In this document: one piece after another, positions 24,987 through 33,208 of the stretch
Position numbering within the stretch: the first letter of the stretch is position 1
How the letters are laid out: the number at the start of each line of letters is the position of its first letter
Source of the DNA: Dyadobacter sp. CY356
GTDB lineage: Bacteria; Bacteroidota; Bacteroidia; Cytophagales; Spirosomataceae
Direction of reading: 5' to 3'
Assembly (NCBI RefSeq): GCF_021440195.1
Contig: NZ_JAJTSZ010000009.1
Location: forward strand, 1 to 64,000
Length of the DNA: 64,000 nucleotides
The notes under the pieces: generated by a model
Seen by the model: the letters and a program-made list of their open reading frames with translations, nothing else
Told to the model about the DNA's origin: nothing
Databases searched by the model: none
Program-made: the position numbers and the translations under genes

Positions 24987-26291
24987 ATGCTTACAACCGA
25001 AATTCCGAAAATGGAAACCCAAATGACGAAGTACCGATGGCGTATTGTAGCTCTCTTGTTTTTTGCCACTACGATCAATTATCTGGACCGACAGGTTCTG
25101 GGCTTATTAAAACCAGCACTTGAAGCTGATTTTGCCTGGACGGAGAAGGATTTTAGTCATATTGTAATGGCTTTTCAGGCTGCCTATGCGGTTTCACTTA
25201 TTGGTTTTGGGGCTATTATTGATAAAATCGGTACCAAACTTGGTTATATTATTTCGGTTATAGTATGGAGTATAGCGGCCATTTTACACGCTGCCGCTAC
25301 CGGGACAATGAGTTTTGGGTTTATGCGTGCCTTACTTGGATTGGGAGAAGCGGGGAATTTCCCGGTCGCGATCAAGGCAACGGCAGAATGGTTCCCCAAA
25401 AAAGAAAGGGCACTGGCAACGGGTATTTTTAATTCAGGAGCTAACATTGGAGCTGTTGTCGCACCCATCATGGTTCCTTGGTTATTGGGATCATATGGCT
25501 GGCAGGAAGCGTTTTTGATCACCGGAGCACTTGGTTTTGTGTGGTTAATTTTCTGGTTTATTTATTATGAAGTTCCGGCAAAACAAACCAGGATCAACCA
25601 GGCTGAATTTGAATATATTCATAGCGATAACGAACCGGACACCAGCAAGGAAGCTCCCGTAAAATGGCTTGATCTTTTCAAAGTGCGCCAGACCTGGGCT
25701 TTTGTTTTTGGTAAAATGCTGACGGATCCAATCTGGTGGTTTTTCCTTTATTGGCTTCCTTCTTATTTTGCAGAGGCATTCAAATTAAACCTATCCAAGC
25801 CAAGTCTGGAACTGGTAATTGTTTATACTGCAACAACCATTGGAAGCATCGGCGGTGGTTACCTGTCAGGAGCATTGATTAAAAAAGGCTGGCCCATTTT
25901 TCGTGCGCGAAAAACTTCTATGCTGATTTTTGCATTTCTGGTTACCCCAATTATGCTGGCTCAATATACAACCAATATATGGCAGGCAGTATTTCTGATT
26001 AGTTTGGCTGCGGCCGCTCATCAGGCCTGGAGTGCTAATATTTTCACAACAGCTTCTGATATGTTTCCTAAAAAAGCAGTGAGTTCTGTGGTTGGTATCG
26101 GTGGAATGGCCGGATCAGTAGGCGGGATACTTTTTCCGCTTATGGTAGGTATTATTCTCGACAATTATAAAACGGCAGGAAATATTGGTGCCGGTTATAA
26201 TATTATTTTCATAATTTGCGGTTTTGCATATCTGCTTGCCTGGACTGTAATGCACTTTTTTGCACCAAAAATGGAACAGGTTAACATTTAG
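24987..26291 (+). CDS. exuT: MFS hexuronate transporter, ExuT-like
   Basis: A 434-residue major-facilitator protein with 12 predicted helices of the anion:cation symporter subfamily. TTINYLDRQVLGLLKPAL near 30-47, MRALLGLGEAGNFPVAIKATAEWFPKKERALATGIFNSGANIGA near 111-153 and LTDPIWWFFLYWLPSYF near 233 are hallmarks of the ExuT/GudP group that imports galacturonate or glucuronate. A few in-frame ATGs (24987, 25011, 25023) are possible starts; any keeps all helices. Operon position after uxaB supports hexuronate as substrate. Symbol given on family and context. Confidence 0.85.
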   Translation: MLTTEIPKMETQMTKYRWRIVALLFFATTINYLDRQVLGLLKPALEADFAWTEKDFSHIVMAFQAAYAVSLIGFGAIIDKIGTKLGYIISVIVWSIAAILHAAATGTMSFGFMRALLGLGEAGNFPVAIKATAEWFPKKERALATGIFNSGANIGAVVAPIMVPWLLGSYGWQEAFLITGALGFVWLIFWFIYYEVPAKQTRINQAEFEYIHSDNEPDTSKEAPVKWLDLFKVRQTWAFVFGKMLTDPIWWFFLYWLPSYFAEAFKLNLSKPSLELVIVYTATTIGSIGGGYLSGALIKKGWPIFRARKTSMLIFAFLVTPIMLAQYTTNIWQAVFLISLAAAAHQAWSANIFTTASDMFPKKAVSSVVGIGGMAGSVGGILFPLMVGIILDNYKTAGNIGAGYNIIFIICGFAYLLAWTVMHFFAPKMEQVNI

Positions 26292-26362
26292 TATAGCTCT
26301 AAGCAAACGCCTTTCATTCCTGAGTTTAAAAACATTTTAACGAATTATTTTTTTGTGAAATT

Positions 26363-26797
26363 ATGAAAAAAACATTTTTTGTTGCTGCATTTTTCTTGTT
26401 TTCAACTCTGATCACATTTGCACAAAGTGCTGATGAAAAAGCGGTTGGCCAAGCGATTGAGAAATTAAGAAAAGCAATTGTAGATGCAGATGGGGCAACT
26501 TTAACCAAATTAACATCTCCGTCATTGTCTTACGGACATTCAAGTGGCCTTTTGGAAGATCAAAAAGAATTCGTTCGCGCCATTACCAGTGGAGAATCAC
26601 ATTTCACACGTATTGAACTTTCAGATCAGACAATCTCAATTTCAGGTGATGTTGCCATTGTTCGTCACAAATTAATGGGTGATACGCATAATAAAGGTAA
26701 AGAACCGGCCGCAGTGAAGCTGGGCGTATTTTATGTTTGGCAAAAAATGAAGGGGAACTGGATTTTACTTGGAAGACAGGCGTTTAAGTTGTCATAA
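26363..26797 (+). CDS. Exported NTF2-like (DUF4440/SnoaL-type) protein
   Basis: A 144-residue protein with a signal peptide ending at TFAQ (21) and one NTF2-like cone domain: KAVGQAIEKLRKAIVDADGATLTKLTSPSLSYGHSSGLLEDQKEFVRAI, then VAIVRHKLMGD and YVWQKMKGNWILLGRQAF. The fold binds small ligands and sometimes catalyses reactions; none is assigned. It follows the transporter by 71 bases on the same strand and is probably the last gene of the uronate operon. Confidence 0.75.
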   Translation: MKKTFFVAAFFLFSTLITFAQSADEKAVGQAIEKLRKAIVDADGATLTKLTSPSLSYGHSSGLLEDQKEFVRAITSGESHFTRIELSDQTISISGDVAIVRHKLMGDTHNKGKEPAAVKLGVFYVWQKMKGNWILLGRQAFKLS

Positions 26798-26837
26798 TTT
26801 ATCCAGATCGTTGGGCAATTCGTCCTCGTTGGGGCAT

Positions 26838-27055
26838 CAGTAGGGGCAATCCCTTGTGGTTGCCCTGGTTCCAGTATCCAAAAAATTATTATTAGCAGTT
26901 GGGGAAATCCCTCGTGGTTGCCTTGGTTCCAGTATCCAAAAAATTATTAGCAGTAGGGGCAATCCCTCGTGGTTGCCCTGGTTCCAGTATCCAAAAAATT
27001 ATTATTAGCAATTGGGGCAATCCCTTGTGGTTGCCCTGGTTCCAGTATCCATAAG
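26838..27055. repeat. Tandem array of four REP-bearing units (55-58 bp)
   Basis: Units begin at 26838, 26896, 26951 and 27009. Each carries a REP of the form GGGGCAATCCC ... GGTTGCCCTGG and ends with TTCCAGTATCCA and an A/T-rich tail. Arms GGGCAA and TTGCCC pair. The motif is an A/T-rich variant of the GGGCGACC/GGTCGCCC REP next to it, in inverse orientation. Unit-wide conservation excludes CRISPR. The array lies directly beside the RAYT gene that probably mobilises it. Confidence 0.85.
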
Positions 27056-27110
27056 GTTATTTCGGTATACGTATTATCCAATTCAATATCTTTAGGGGAT
27101 TGAGAGATTT

Positions 27111-27136
27111 GGGCGACCACAAGGGTCGCCCCTACC
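27111..27136. repeat. REP element at the 3' edge of the RAYT gene
   Basis: GGGCGACC and GGTCGCCC pair around ACAAG, followed by CCTACC. The last five bases overlap the 3' end of the RAYT coding region. The identical 26 bp recur inside that gene at 27455-27480. Confidence 0.85.
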
Positions 27137-27755
27137 TGAATCTATCTTCATTCCATCTTTTTGGATTTTCAATGATGTAATTGGCTATGTTATTTAATGC
27201 AATTTCGTTTCGGATTATATGTTCGTAATAATTACGCTGCCATAATCTTTTATTAAATTTTGGCCAGTTAGCGGTTTTCACACCATGAATGTACTTTACG
27301 GTCGTGATGGATTTAAAAGCGGAAATGATGTCTCCTATCGTTGGGGCAGTCACTTGGGTATCCGCTGAGGTATCCGTTGGGGTGATCCCTTGTGGTCGCC
27401 CTGGCCCTTTCTCTTCGAAATTGTGGTTGCTTGTAGGAATATCCGGAGAATTCCGGGCGACCACAAGGGTCGCCCCTACCAATTCCAAAATCGCATGAAA
27501 ATGGTTTGGCATTATGACAAAATCGTGCAGGCGGATATTAAGAAAACGATCAGACAGATTCATCCATTCCTGTTCAATCAGTTTTCCAGCTTCATTTAGA
27601 ATTAATTCACTATTAATTATTTCGCCAAAGAAATATTCACGATCCTGGCAACAACAGGTTACAAAGTATAATCCTTCCTGGGAATAGTCGTACGTGTCTA
27701 GTCGTATTGACCTGCGGTGATGAATTTTTGGATCGTAGTAACTCATACATTTCAC
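27132..27755 (-). CDS. REP-associated tyrosine transposase (RAYT, Y1_Tnp family)
   Basis: A 207-residue Y1/HUH-type transposase domain. HHRRSIRLDTYDYSQEGLYFVTCC is the start typical of RAYTs, VIMPNHFHAILELV near 83-96 holds the HUH-type histidines, and LWQRNYYEHIIRNE near 170-183 contains the catalytic Tyr. RAYTs cut and rejoin REP single strands. REPs flank it on the 3' side (26838-27055 and 27111-27136). Unusually, two REPs lie inside the coding region: 27455-27480 encodes VGATLVVAR and 27379-27404 encodes about PGRPQGIT. They extend the linker between the HUH and Tyr motifs without breaking the frame. It is probably chromosomally domesticated. Confidence 0.9.
   Translation of the reverse strand: MKCMSYYDPKIHHRRSIRLDTYDYSQEGLYFVTCCCQDREYFFGEIINSELILNEAGKLIEQEWMNLSDRFLNIRLHDFVIMPNHFHAILELVGATLVVARNSPDIPTSNHNFEEKGPGRPQGITPTDTSADTQVTAPTIGDIISAFKSITTVKYIHGVKTANWPKFNKRLWQRNYYEHIIRNEIALNNIANYIIENPKRWNEDRFR
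27379..27404. repeat. REP element inside the RAYT coding region (copy A)
   Basis: GGGGTGATCCC ... GGTCGCCCTGG matches the units of the neighbouring array at nearly every position. It is in the array orientation, inverse to copy B, and is translated as part of the RAYT linker. Confidence 0.75.
27455..27480. repeat. REP element inside the RAYT coding region (copy B)
   Basis: Identical over 26 bp to the REP at 27111-27136 and translated on the minus strand as VGATLVVAR. Confidence 0.85.
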
Positions 27756-27856
27756 AAATTTGAAACAGTAAAAGTTACTGACGCAGATTTGTCAAAAAGT
27801 AATGACTTTCTGATTTAAACACTTAACAGTTATACTCAATAAACCTCTTCAAAAAT

Positions 27857-28408
27857 CTATTTTTCATCATACACTTTCAACGCTCCCTTGTAAAATCCTG
27901 TCAGCTGTTTACCGGCGAGATCTTCTTTACAATCGAACGTGATGGTGTAATCATTCCCATCTTTTTTTACGATAACTTTCCCTGACATAATTTCGTGGAA
28001 TTCACCTTGTGAAGTGGAGTAATTGGCGTTAAAAACGGTGTAGGAGTTATTAAACGTCTTTTCTTTATAAGTGAAATATGGGTCGAATGTATATTCGCCA
28101 TCACCTAATATGGTAGAAGTGGGACTGAATATTTCAAAATACACCGTATGGCCTATACCAGATGTTGAATCAATTTTCCCTCCGCTTTCGTGAATTTTTA
28201 TACCAGAGGAGTAAAGGAATAAAACCTGTGCATTTACTTGACTTGATGATAATTGACCAAAGTACAGAATAAGACCGCTGGATAATTCAAACTCAGTACC
28301 ATCATAAGTAACGATATTTTTAGGAACTATCTCATCGTCTTTTTTACATCCAAAAAAGATAAAACAGACAAGGACAAGCAGATAAAATGATTTAGTAAAG
28401 TGCAACAT
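27857..28408 (-). CDS. Uncharacterised lipoprotein
   Basis: About 183 residues when started at the ATG at 28408, which places the lipobox (IFFGC) directly after a short hydrophobic segment; an upstream in-frame ATG at 28441 would add 11 residues. The mature part starts with CKKDDEIVP, usual for Bacteroidota lipoproteins, and is a beta-rich domain with GDGEYTFDP and GKVIVKKDGNDYTITFDCKEDLAGKQLTGFYKG. The last part resembles small calycin-like lipoproteins that hold a TITFD-type strand, but I cannot name a family. It is monocistronic beside the RAYT region. Confidence 0.65.
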   Translation of the reverse strand: MLHFTKSFYLLVLVCFIFFGCKKDDEIVPKNIVTYDGTEFELSSGLILYFGQLSSSQVNAQVLFLYSSGIKIHESGGKIDSTSGIGHTVYFEIFSPTSTILGDGEYTFDPYFTYKEKTFNNSYTVFNANYSTSQGEFHEIMSGKVIVKKDGNDYTITFDCKEDLAGKQLTGFYKGALKVYDEK

Positions 28409-28552
28409 AGCGTAATGTGGGTTAGAGATGAGTAATGTCAAGCGTACTGTTTAGTATATATAAGAATAGAATTCTTTTAGTACTTCACTCAATCATCTTC
28501 TAACATTCTGCTTCTAATCCGGAGCTCTTTCCCAATGTATGGAGATGTAAAA

Positions 28553-28592
28553 AGGCATTCGGATTGTAATAATTCTAACAATCTGAATGCCT
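28553..28592 (-). terminator. Terminator of the ATP-grasp gene
   Basis: AGGCATTC-GATTGT and ACAATC-GAATGCCT form a long stem with one mismatch. On the minus strand it is followed by TTTTT. It lies 94 bases after the ATP-grasp stop codon. Confidence 0.75.
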
Positions 28593-28685
28593 GGAAAATA
28601 TTTGAAATATATGTTAATGAGCCATAAATTATACTAATATACTCATTTACAAAATCTTAATATTAAAACTTATAAGATAATATAG

Positions 28686-29900
28686 TTAATGTGAAGGCCT
28701 GTCTGGGGCGGGAGCCGAAGCATGGTAGTCATTCTGAATAATTTCGGCATATTTATCCAAAAGCTCAATCACCTTATCTCTTTGTTTTGAACGGACCACC
28801 AAACCAACATGATATTCTTCATCCATTCTCCAAACAATTTCCGGATCATTAAAAACCGACATATCCGGCCATTGCTGACGGGTAAGTGATATGATAATTC
28901 CTGAATATTCTTTCCGAACCGGTGGCAATTTGAAACTTTCGCCATTTGCTTCAGCTGTTTCCATCTTCGCCCATTCTTTCCATAAATTGATGCCGGAAGA
29001 AGCCTCAACCATTTCGGATAAATGCGCGCCTCCGACACGGGAAGAAGTTTCTAAAAAATAATATTTCCCGTCATCTTTTGAGCGGATCACCTCTGTATGT
29101 GAGGCGCTGTGTCTCAATCCAAAAGCTTTCAAAACATCAATAGAAATCGTTTCCAGTGCGTGTGCTTCTGAGGAATCAAAAGGAACTGTGACCGATCTGA
29201 AGATTCCGCCACCATGCGCTACGTCAAACGGAGGAGCCAGATATTTACTGTTCCATGAAAAAATCACCCGCCCATTCATCGACAGAGAATCAACATGATA
29301 GACATCCCCCGGTTTGAATTGTTCCACCAGATAGGCATGACGCTTATCACCAAGCTCATGAATTGTCTCCCACAATTCTTCGCGGTTATGCATTTTTTTA
29401 ATACCCGTAGCCGAAGCTTCTGAACGAGGTTTGATCATCCAGGGACCCGGATGTTCGTCTATAAAACGGTTGATAATATCATCATTAAAAAGCGCACAAA
29501 AACCCGGGACCAAAATTCCTGACTCCAACGCCTTGGTACGCATGGCCAGTTTGTCACGGAAATATTTCCCGGTGGTTTGTCCCATACCCGGAATCCTGAA
29601 ATATTCACGGATCAGAGATGCTTTTTCTACATCAAAATCATCAAGCGCCACTACGCGATCAACCATTCGGCTGCGCATGACATACGCAAGGCCGGTGACG
29701 ACCTCGTCCATATTATATGTTTTATCTTCTCCTTCTTCTATGTAAAAAAACTCGTCGACCGATTCACGCGCCCAAGGTTTTTGATCCAGTTTTTTAGCCG
29801 TCAATAAGTAAACCGTATTACCTGCATTTTTGCAGGCTCTCAGAAAATCATTCCCTTTGAAATAAGTGGAAATACATAGAAAAGTTAAAGGACGCGCCAT
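28686..29900 (-). CDS. ATP-grasp domain ligase
   Basis: A 404-residue ATP-grasp enzyme. The N-terminal pre-ATP-grasp part (1-115) is followed by the ATP-binding region with PWMIKPRSEASATGIKKM near 172-189, YLVEQFKPGDVYHVDSLSMNGRVIF near 214-238 and the metal-binding strand KYYFLETSSRVGGAHLSEMVE near 292-312. Such enzymes join a carboxylate to an amine or thiol through an acyl phosphate. The closest look-alikes are uncharacterised carboxylate-amine ligases; no substrate can be read here. It is transcribed alone, with a putative promoter at 29977-29984 and a terminator at 28553-28592. Confidence 0.85.
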   Translation of the reverse strand: MARPLTFLCISTYFKGNDFLRACKNAGNTVYLLTAKKLDQKPWARESVDEFFYIEEGEDKTYNMDEVVTGLAYVMRSRMVDRVVALDDFDVEKASLIREYFRIPGMGQTTGKYFRDKLAMRTKALESGILVPGFCALFNDDIINRFIDEHPGPWMIKPRSEASATGIKKMHNREELWETIHELGDKRHAYLVEQFKPGDVYHVDSLSMNGRVIFSWNSKYLAPPFDVAHGGGIFRSVTVPFDSSEAHALETISIDVLKAFGLRHSASHTEVIRSKDDGKYYFLETSSRVGGAHLSEMVEASSGINLWKEWAKMETAEANGESFKLPPVRKEYSGIIISLTRQQWPDMSVFNDPEIVWRMDEEYHVGLVVRSKQRDKVIELLDKYAEIIQNDYHASAPAPDRPSH

Positions 29901-29976
29901 AAAAGTAGATTAATGTGATAGGTATGTATGCCAAATTTTCCAGCTCCGGAAACTTTGCATGAAAAACTTCCTTTCT

Positions 29977-29984
29977 CAAATCTA
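29977..29984 (-). promoter_or_regulatory. Putative -7 box of the ATP-grasp gene
   Basis: TAGATTTG on the minus strand, identical to the nadE -7 box, lies 77 bases upstream of the ATP-grasp start codon. Confidence 0.4.
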
Positions 29985-30107
29985 ACAAAAACAAGCTACT
30001 AATCAAGTAAAGCCGCAGTTAAATTTACGTCATTTTAAAATTTAGAATAATAGTCTGAAATAATTGAAATTAAAGCAAGCCATTATTTATTTTTAACCAA
30101 ACGTGTA

Positions 30108-31499
30108 TTACAAGGCTGATAAATAATTTCTTAATAAACGGATACCAAACGCTGTTCCGGCTCTTCCCGGAGCAAATTCTGCTTCGCCAAAAGCCATTCC
30201 GGCAATGTCCAGATGCGCCCATTCAAGATGCTCATCTGTAAAGACTTCCAGAAATTTCGCAGCTACGATAGCACCAGCCAATGGTTTTCCATGATAGTTT
30301 TTCAGGTCAGCAATGTCCGAAGAAATCTCTTCCTTATATTCATCCCAAATCGGTAAACGCCACAAACGCTCACCTGTTTTTTCTCCTGATTTTATCAAAT
30401 CGGCAGCCAGATTATCACTTGAACTAAAAAGTCCTGCTGCCTCATAACCAAGCGTTTGAATGACACTTCCCGTCAAAGTCGCAAGGTCAATGACTACATC
30501 CGGCTTAAATTCTCTTACGGCATAACTAATTCCATCCGCCAAAATCAACCTTCCTTCCGCATCCGTATCAATCACTTCAATTGTTTTTCCTGCGTAGGAA
30601 TTTATTACATCACCCGGTTTCATGGAGGAGCCGTCTGTGGAATTTTCGGTGGATGGAATTATGCCGATAATCCTGACAGGTAATTTCAATTGTGCGGCCA
30701 GTTCAACCATTCCCAGCACGGCCGCCGCACCGCCCATGTCACTTTTCATCAAGTGCATACTGGCAGAAGGTTTGATGGAAATACCTCCGGTATCAAAAGT
30801 GACACCTTTTCCAACCAGCGCAATTGTTTTTTGATAAGATTCCGGTTTATATTCGCTGACGATCATAACCGGCGGAACATCACTTCCTTTACTGACCGAA
30901 AGCAACGCTTCCATGCCAAGTTCTTCCAGTTTATCTTTATCAAAAACGGTAACCTTGTATCCGTTCTTCTCACCGGACTCAATGGCCCAGTCACCCAATA
31001 TTTCCGGGGATTTGTAATTTGAAGGGGCATTCATCAAATCCATGATTCGGATTTGGGTCAACGCCGTTTTATGTGCAAGATTTATGGCTGTTTCATTTTC
31101 CTCAGAAACTTCATCAACCAAAATGAAAAGTTTGCCAGTTTCTTCAAAAAAGTTACTGAAAACTTTCGGCTCTGATTTGTAAAGCTGAATGTTATACCCG
31201 CCTAAAATTAAACCGTTGACAGCGGCTTCAATCCAGTCTGCGGATTTACCTTTTGCATCCAGAACGATCTGTTCCGGCCAGCGGTCTTTACGTTTAAAGA
31301 AGAGCGAACGGAAGATTTTCAGGATGGCAGGAATTTTCGGAGTTTTCCCCAGACCTAACCAGATTTCACTTTCCAAAGGCCACCAGATTTCTCCTTTCTC
31401 AGCCTTAAAAACCTGCTGATTTTCCGGCTCTGAACCGGACTCGAAAGTGCGAAGTAGAAGTATGTTGGCTTGTGCTTCTATGGTTTGTATCAAATGCAT
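30108..31499 (-). CDS. Leucyl aminopeptidase (peptidase M17)
   Basis: A 463-residue cytosolic dizinc aminopeptidase removing N-terminal residues from peptides. The catalytic domain has VGKGVTFDTGGISIKPSASMHLMKSDMGGAAAVLG near 230-265 (catalytic Lys and first metal Asp residues) and the M17 signature DTDAEGRLILADG near 312-324, completing the ligands Asp and Glu and the catalytic Arg. The N-terminal 150 residues form the usual less conserved regulatory domain. The TAGCTTTG box 31 bases upstream is a plausible promoter element. Confidence 0.94.
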   Translation of the reverse strand: MHLIQTIEAQANILLLRTFESGSEPENQQVFKAEKGEIWWPLESEIWLGLGKTPKIPAILKIFRSLFFKRKDRWPEQIVLDAKGKSADWIEAAVNGLILGGYNIQLYKSEPKVFSNFFEETGKLFILVDEVSEENETAINLAHKTALTQIRIMDLMNAPSNYKSPEILGDWAIESGEKNGYKVTVFDKDKLEELGMEALLSVSKGSDVPPVMIVSEYKPESYQKTIALVGKGVTFDTGGISIKPSASMHLMKSDMGGAAAVLGMVELAAQLKLPVRIIGIIPSTENSTDGSSMKPGDVINSYAGKTIEVIDTDAEGRLILADGISYAVREFKPDVVIDLATLTGSVIQTLGYEAAGLFSSSDNLAADLIKSGEKTGERLWRLPIWDEYKEEISSDIADLKNYHGKPLAGAIVAAKFLEVFTDEHLEWAHLDIAGMAFGEAEFAPGRAGTAFGIRLLRNYLSAL

Positions 31500-31529
31500 A
31501 TCAATTCAATTTGTAGTTTGGCATTAATT

Positions 31530-31537
31530 CAAAGCTA
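31530..31537 (-). promoter_or_regulatory. Putative -7 box of the leucyl aminopeptidase gene
   Basis: TAGCTTTG on the minus strand, an exact TAnnTTTG match 30 bases before the start codon. Confidence 0.4.
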
Positions 31538-31621
31538 AGCATAGTCCTGGCTTAATTTAAATTTCATGAAAATTTATTGAAACAAACAGGAGAGTACGGG
31601 AATGTAAGCAAACTTTAAAAG

Positions 31622-31635
31622 ATCACATTTGTGAT
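31622..31635. promoter_or_regulatory. Perfect 14-bp palindrome upstream of GH105
   Basis: ATCACATTTGTGAT is a perfect palindrome 40 bases before the GH105 start codon. The TGTGA/TCACA half-sites resemble Crp/Fnr boxes, but in the everted order (TCACA-TT-TGTGA), so the binding protein is uncertain. Confidence 0.45.
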
Positions 31636-31675
31636 TAGAAATAATACCATTTTTGACTAATAACCAAGAAAATAT

Positions 31676-33067
31676 ATGTGTGCAAAATGTCTATCAAAAC
31701 AATTTATATACCAGGGAATTATTCTTTCCTCATTATTGGCCGGGTACGCACAAAATGCTGTTGCTCAAAGAAATGAAACAAAGGCGAATGATTCCAATAC
31801 ACCATTACACTTATTACAGCCGGATTATCCGGTGCCTTATGGTTTGGTGAAAAAAGAAAGTATCGTCAATGATTTAAATCGTATTCATGCATATTTAGAC
31901 AAGGTCACGCCTACTGCTTTTGTTGATACAAAAACAGGAAAAACAGTTACAGATCTTACCAAAATCGATCAGAATACAGCGTTGCAAAAAGGTGATTACC
32001 GGATTGTGAGTTATGAATGGGGCGTTACCTATTCTTCTATGCTACTGGCGAGCCAGGTTACCGGCGATCCAAAATTTAAAGAATATGCGGATAAGCGACT
32101 TCAATTTATTGCAGAATCTGTTCCTTATTTCAAAAAGACAAGTGCAGAACACGCCGATTGGGGTACAGCCGGACCGCTGCGGGGATTAGTAAATCCACAT
32201 GCGCTGGACGATTGCGGTGCCATGTGTGCGGCGATGATCAAAGCAACCAGAGCCGGAACAACGGGAGATTTCCGTCCGTTGATCGATAGCCATATTGATT
32301 ATATTTTAAACAAAGAACACAAGTTGAAAGATGGTTCGTTGGCCAGAAACAGACCTCAGCCAAATACGATCTGGCTTGACGATTTATTCATGGCGGTACC
32401 GGCTTTGGCACAAATGGGAAAATTGACAGGAAATAAGAAATATTATGATGAAGCCGTAAAACAGGTTTTGCAAATCTCCGGCAGAATGTTTGACAAAAGC
32501 AAAGGTGTATATATGCATGGCTGGGTAGAAGGCATGACCGAACATCCGGAATTTCACTGGGCCCGTGCAAATGGCTGGGCGATTCTGACAAAAGTGGAGT
32601 TGCTGGATGTACTGCCTGCAAACCATCCCGGACGGCCAAAAATTCTTGAACTATTAAAAGCACATGTCCGCGGCCTGGCTTCTTACCAATCCGGTTCAGG
32701 TTTCTGGCATCAATTGCTGGACAGAAATGATTCATATCTGGAAACTTCCGCAACTGCGATTTATGCTTATGCCTTTGCAAAAGCAATCAACAATGGCTGG
32801 ATCGACGGCCTTACTTATGCGCCGATGACACTTTTGGCATGGAACGCCGTTTCCACAAAAATTAATAAAGAAGGGCAAGTGGAAGGCACCTGCGTTGGAA
32901 CCGGAATGGGATTTGACCCTGCATTTTATTACCACCGCCCCATCAGTCCCTTTGCAGCACACGGTTATGGCCCCGTAATCATGGCCGGCGCAGAAGTGAT
33001 TACATTATTGACCAATAAGGCATTTGAAATCAATGACAGTTCTCTTCAATTGTTACAGAAAAAATGA
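31676..33067 (+). CDS. GH105/GH88-type unsaturated uronyl hydrolase
   Basis: A 463-residue exported alpha/alpha-barrel glycosidase. The signal peptide ends near QNAVAQ (31). The catalytic Asp235 lies in TIWLDDLFMAVPALAQMG, and HWARANGWAILTKVELLDVLPANHPGR near 290-316 with SGFWHQLLDRNDSYLETSATAIYAYAFAKA near 340-370 are GH105 hallmarks. It should act on unsaturated galacturonosyl ends of rhamnogalacturonan or pectin fragments, like the enzyme at 21473, but without the DUF4350 domain. It is monocistronic, 5 kb from the uronate locus, and does not carry the 24-bp operator; a different palindrome precedes it. Confidence 0.9.
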   Translation: MCAKCLSKQFIYQGIILSSLLAGYAQNAVAQRNETKANDSNTPLHLLQPDYPVPYGLVKKESIVNDLNRIHAYLDKVTPTAFVDTKTGKTVTDLTKIDQNTALQKGDYRIVSYEWGVTYSSMLLASQVTGDPKFKEYADKRLQFIAESVPYFKKTSAEHADWGTAGPLRGLVNPHALDDCGAMCAAMIKATRAGTTGDFRPLIDSHIDYILNKEHKLKDGSLARNRPQPNTIWLDDLFMAVPALAQMGKLTGNKKYYDEAVKQVLQISGRMFDKSKGVYMHGWVEGMTEHPEFHWARANGWAILTKVELLDVLPANHPGRPKILELLKAHVRGLASYQSGSGFWHQLLDRNDSYLETSATAIYAYAFAKAINNGWIDGLTYAPMTLLAWNAVSTKINKEGQVEGTCVGTGMGFDPAFYYHRPISPFAAHGYGPVIMAGAEVITLLTNKAFEINDSSLQLLQKK

Positions 33068-33095
33068 ATTCGTGTAACCTATAAAGAGCCAAAAA

Positions 33096-33122
33096 GGGAG
33101 CCAGACGCAAAATCTGGCTCCC
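33096..33122 (-). terminator. Terminator between GH105 and the M28 peptidase gene
   Basis: GGGAGCCAGA pairs perfectly with TCTGGCTCCC. The T-tract (TTTTT) follows on the minus strand, so it terminates the M28 gene and may also stop GH105 transcription. Confidence 0.8.
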
Positions 33123-33208
33123 AGTATATCAGAATATTCTAAAAAATATCTCGGCAAATCATTAACCCTTAACAATTAATCGCACCGGCGACCCGGCCTT
33201 AATAATTA

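Noticed and set aside
20297..27055. CRISPR-like regular spacing at 20297-20590 and 26838-27055
   Set aside because: The full 55-58-bp units are conserved, with no unique spacers and no cas genes; they are tandem hairpin and REP repeats.
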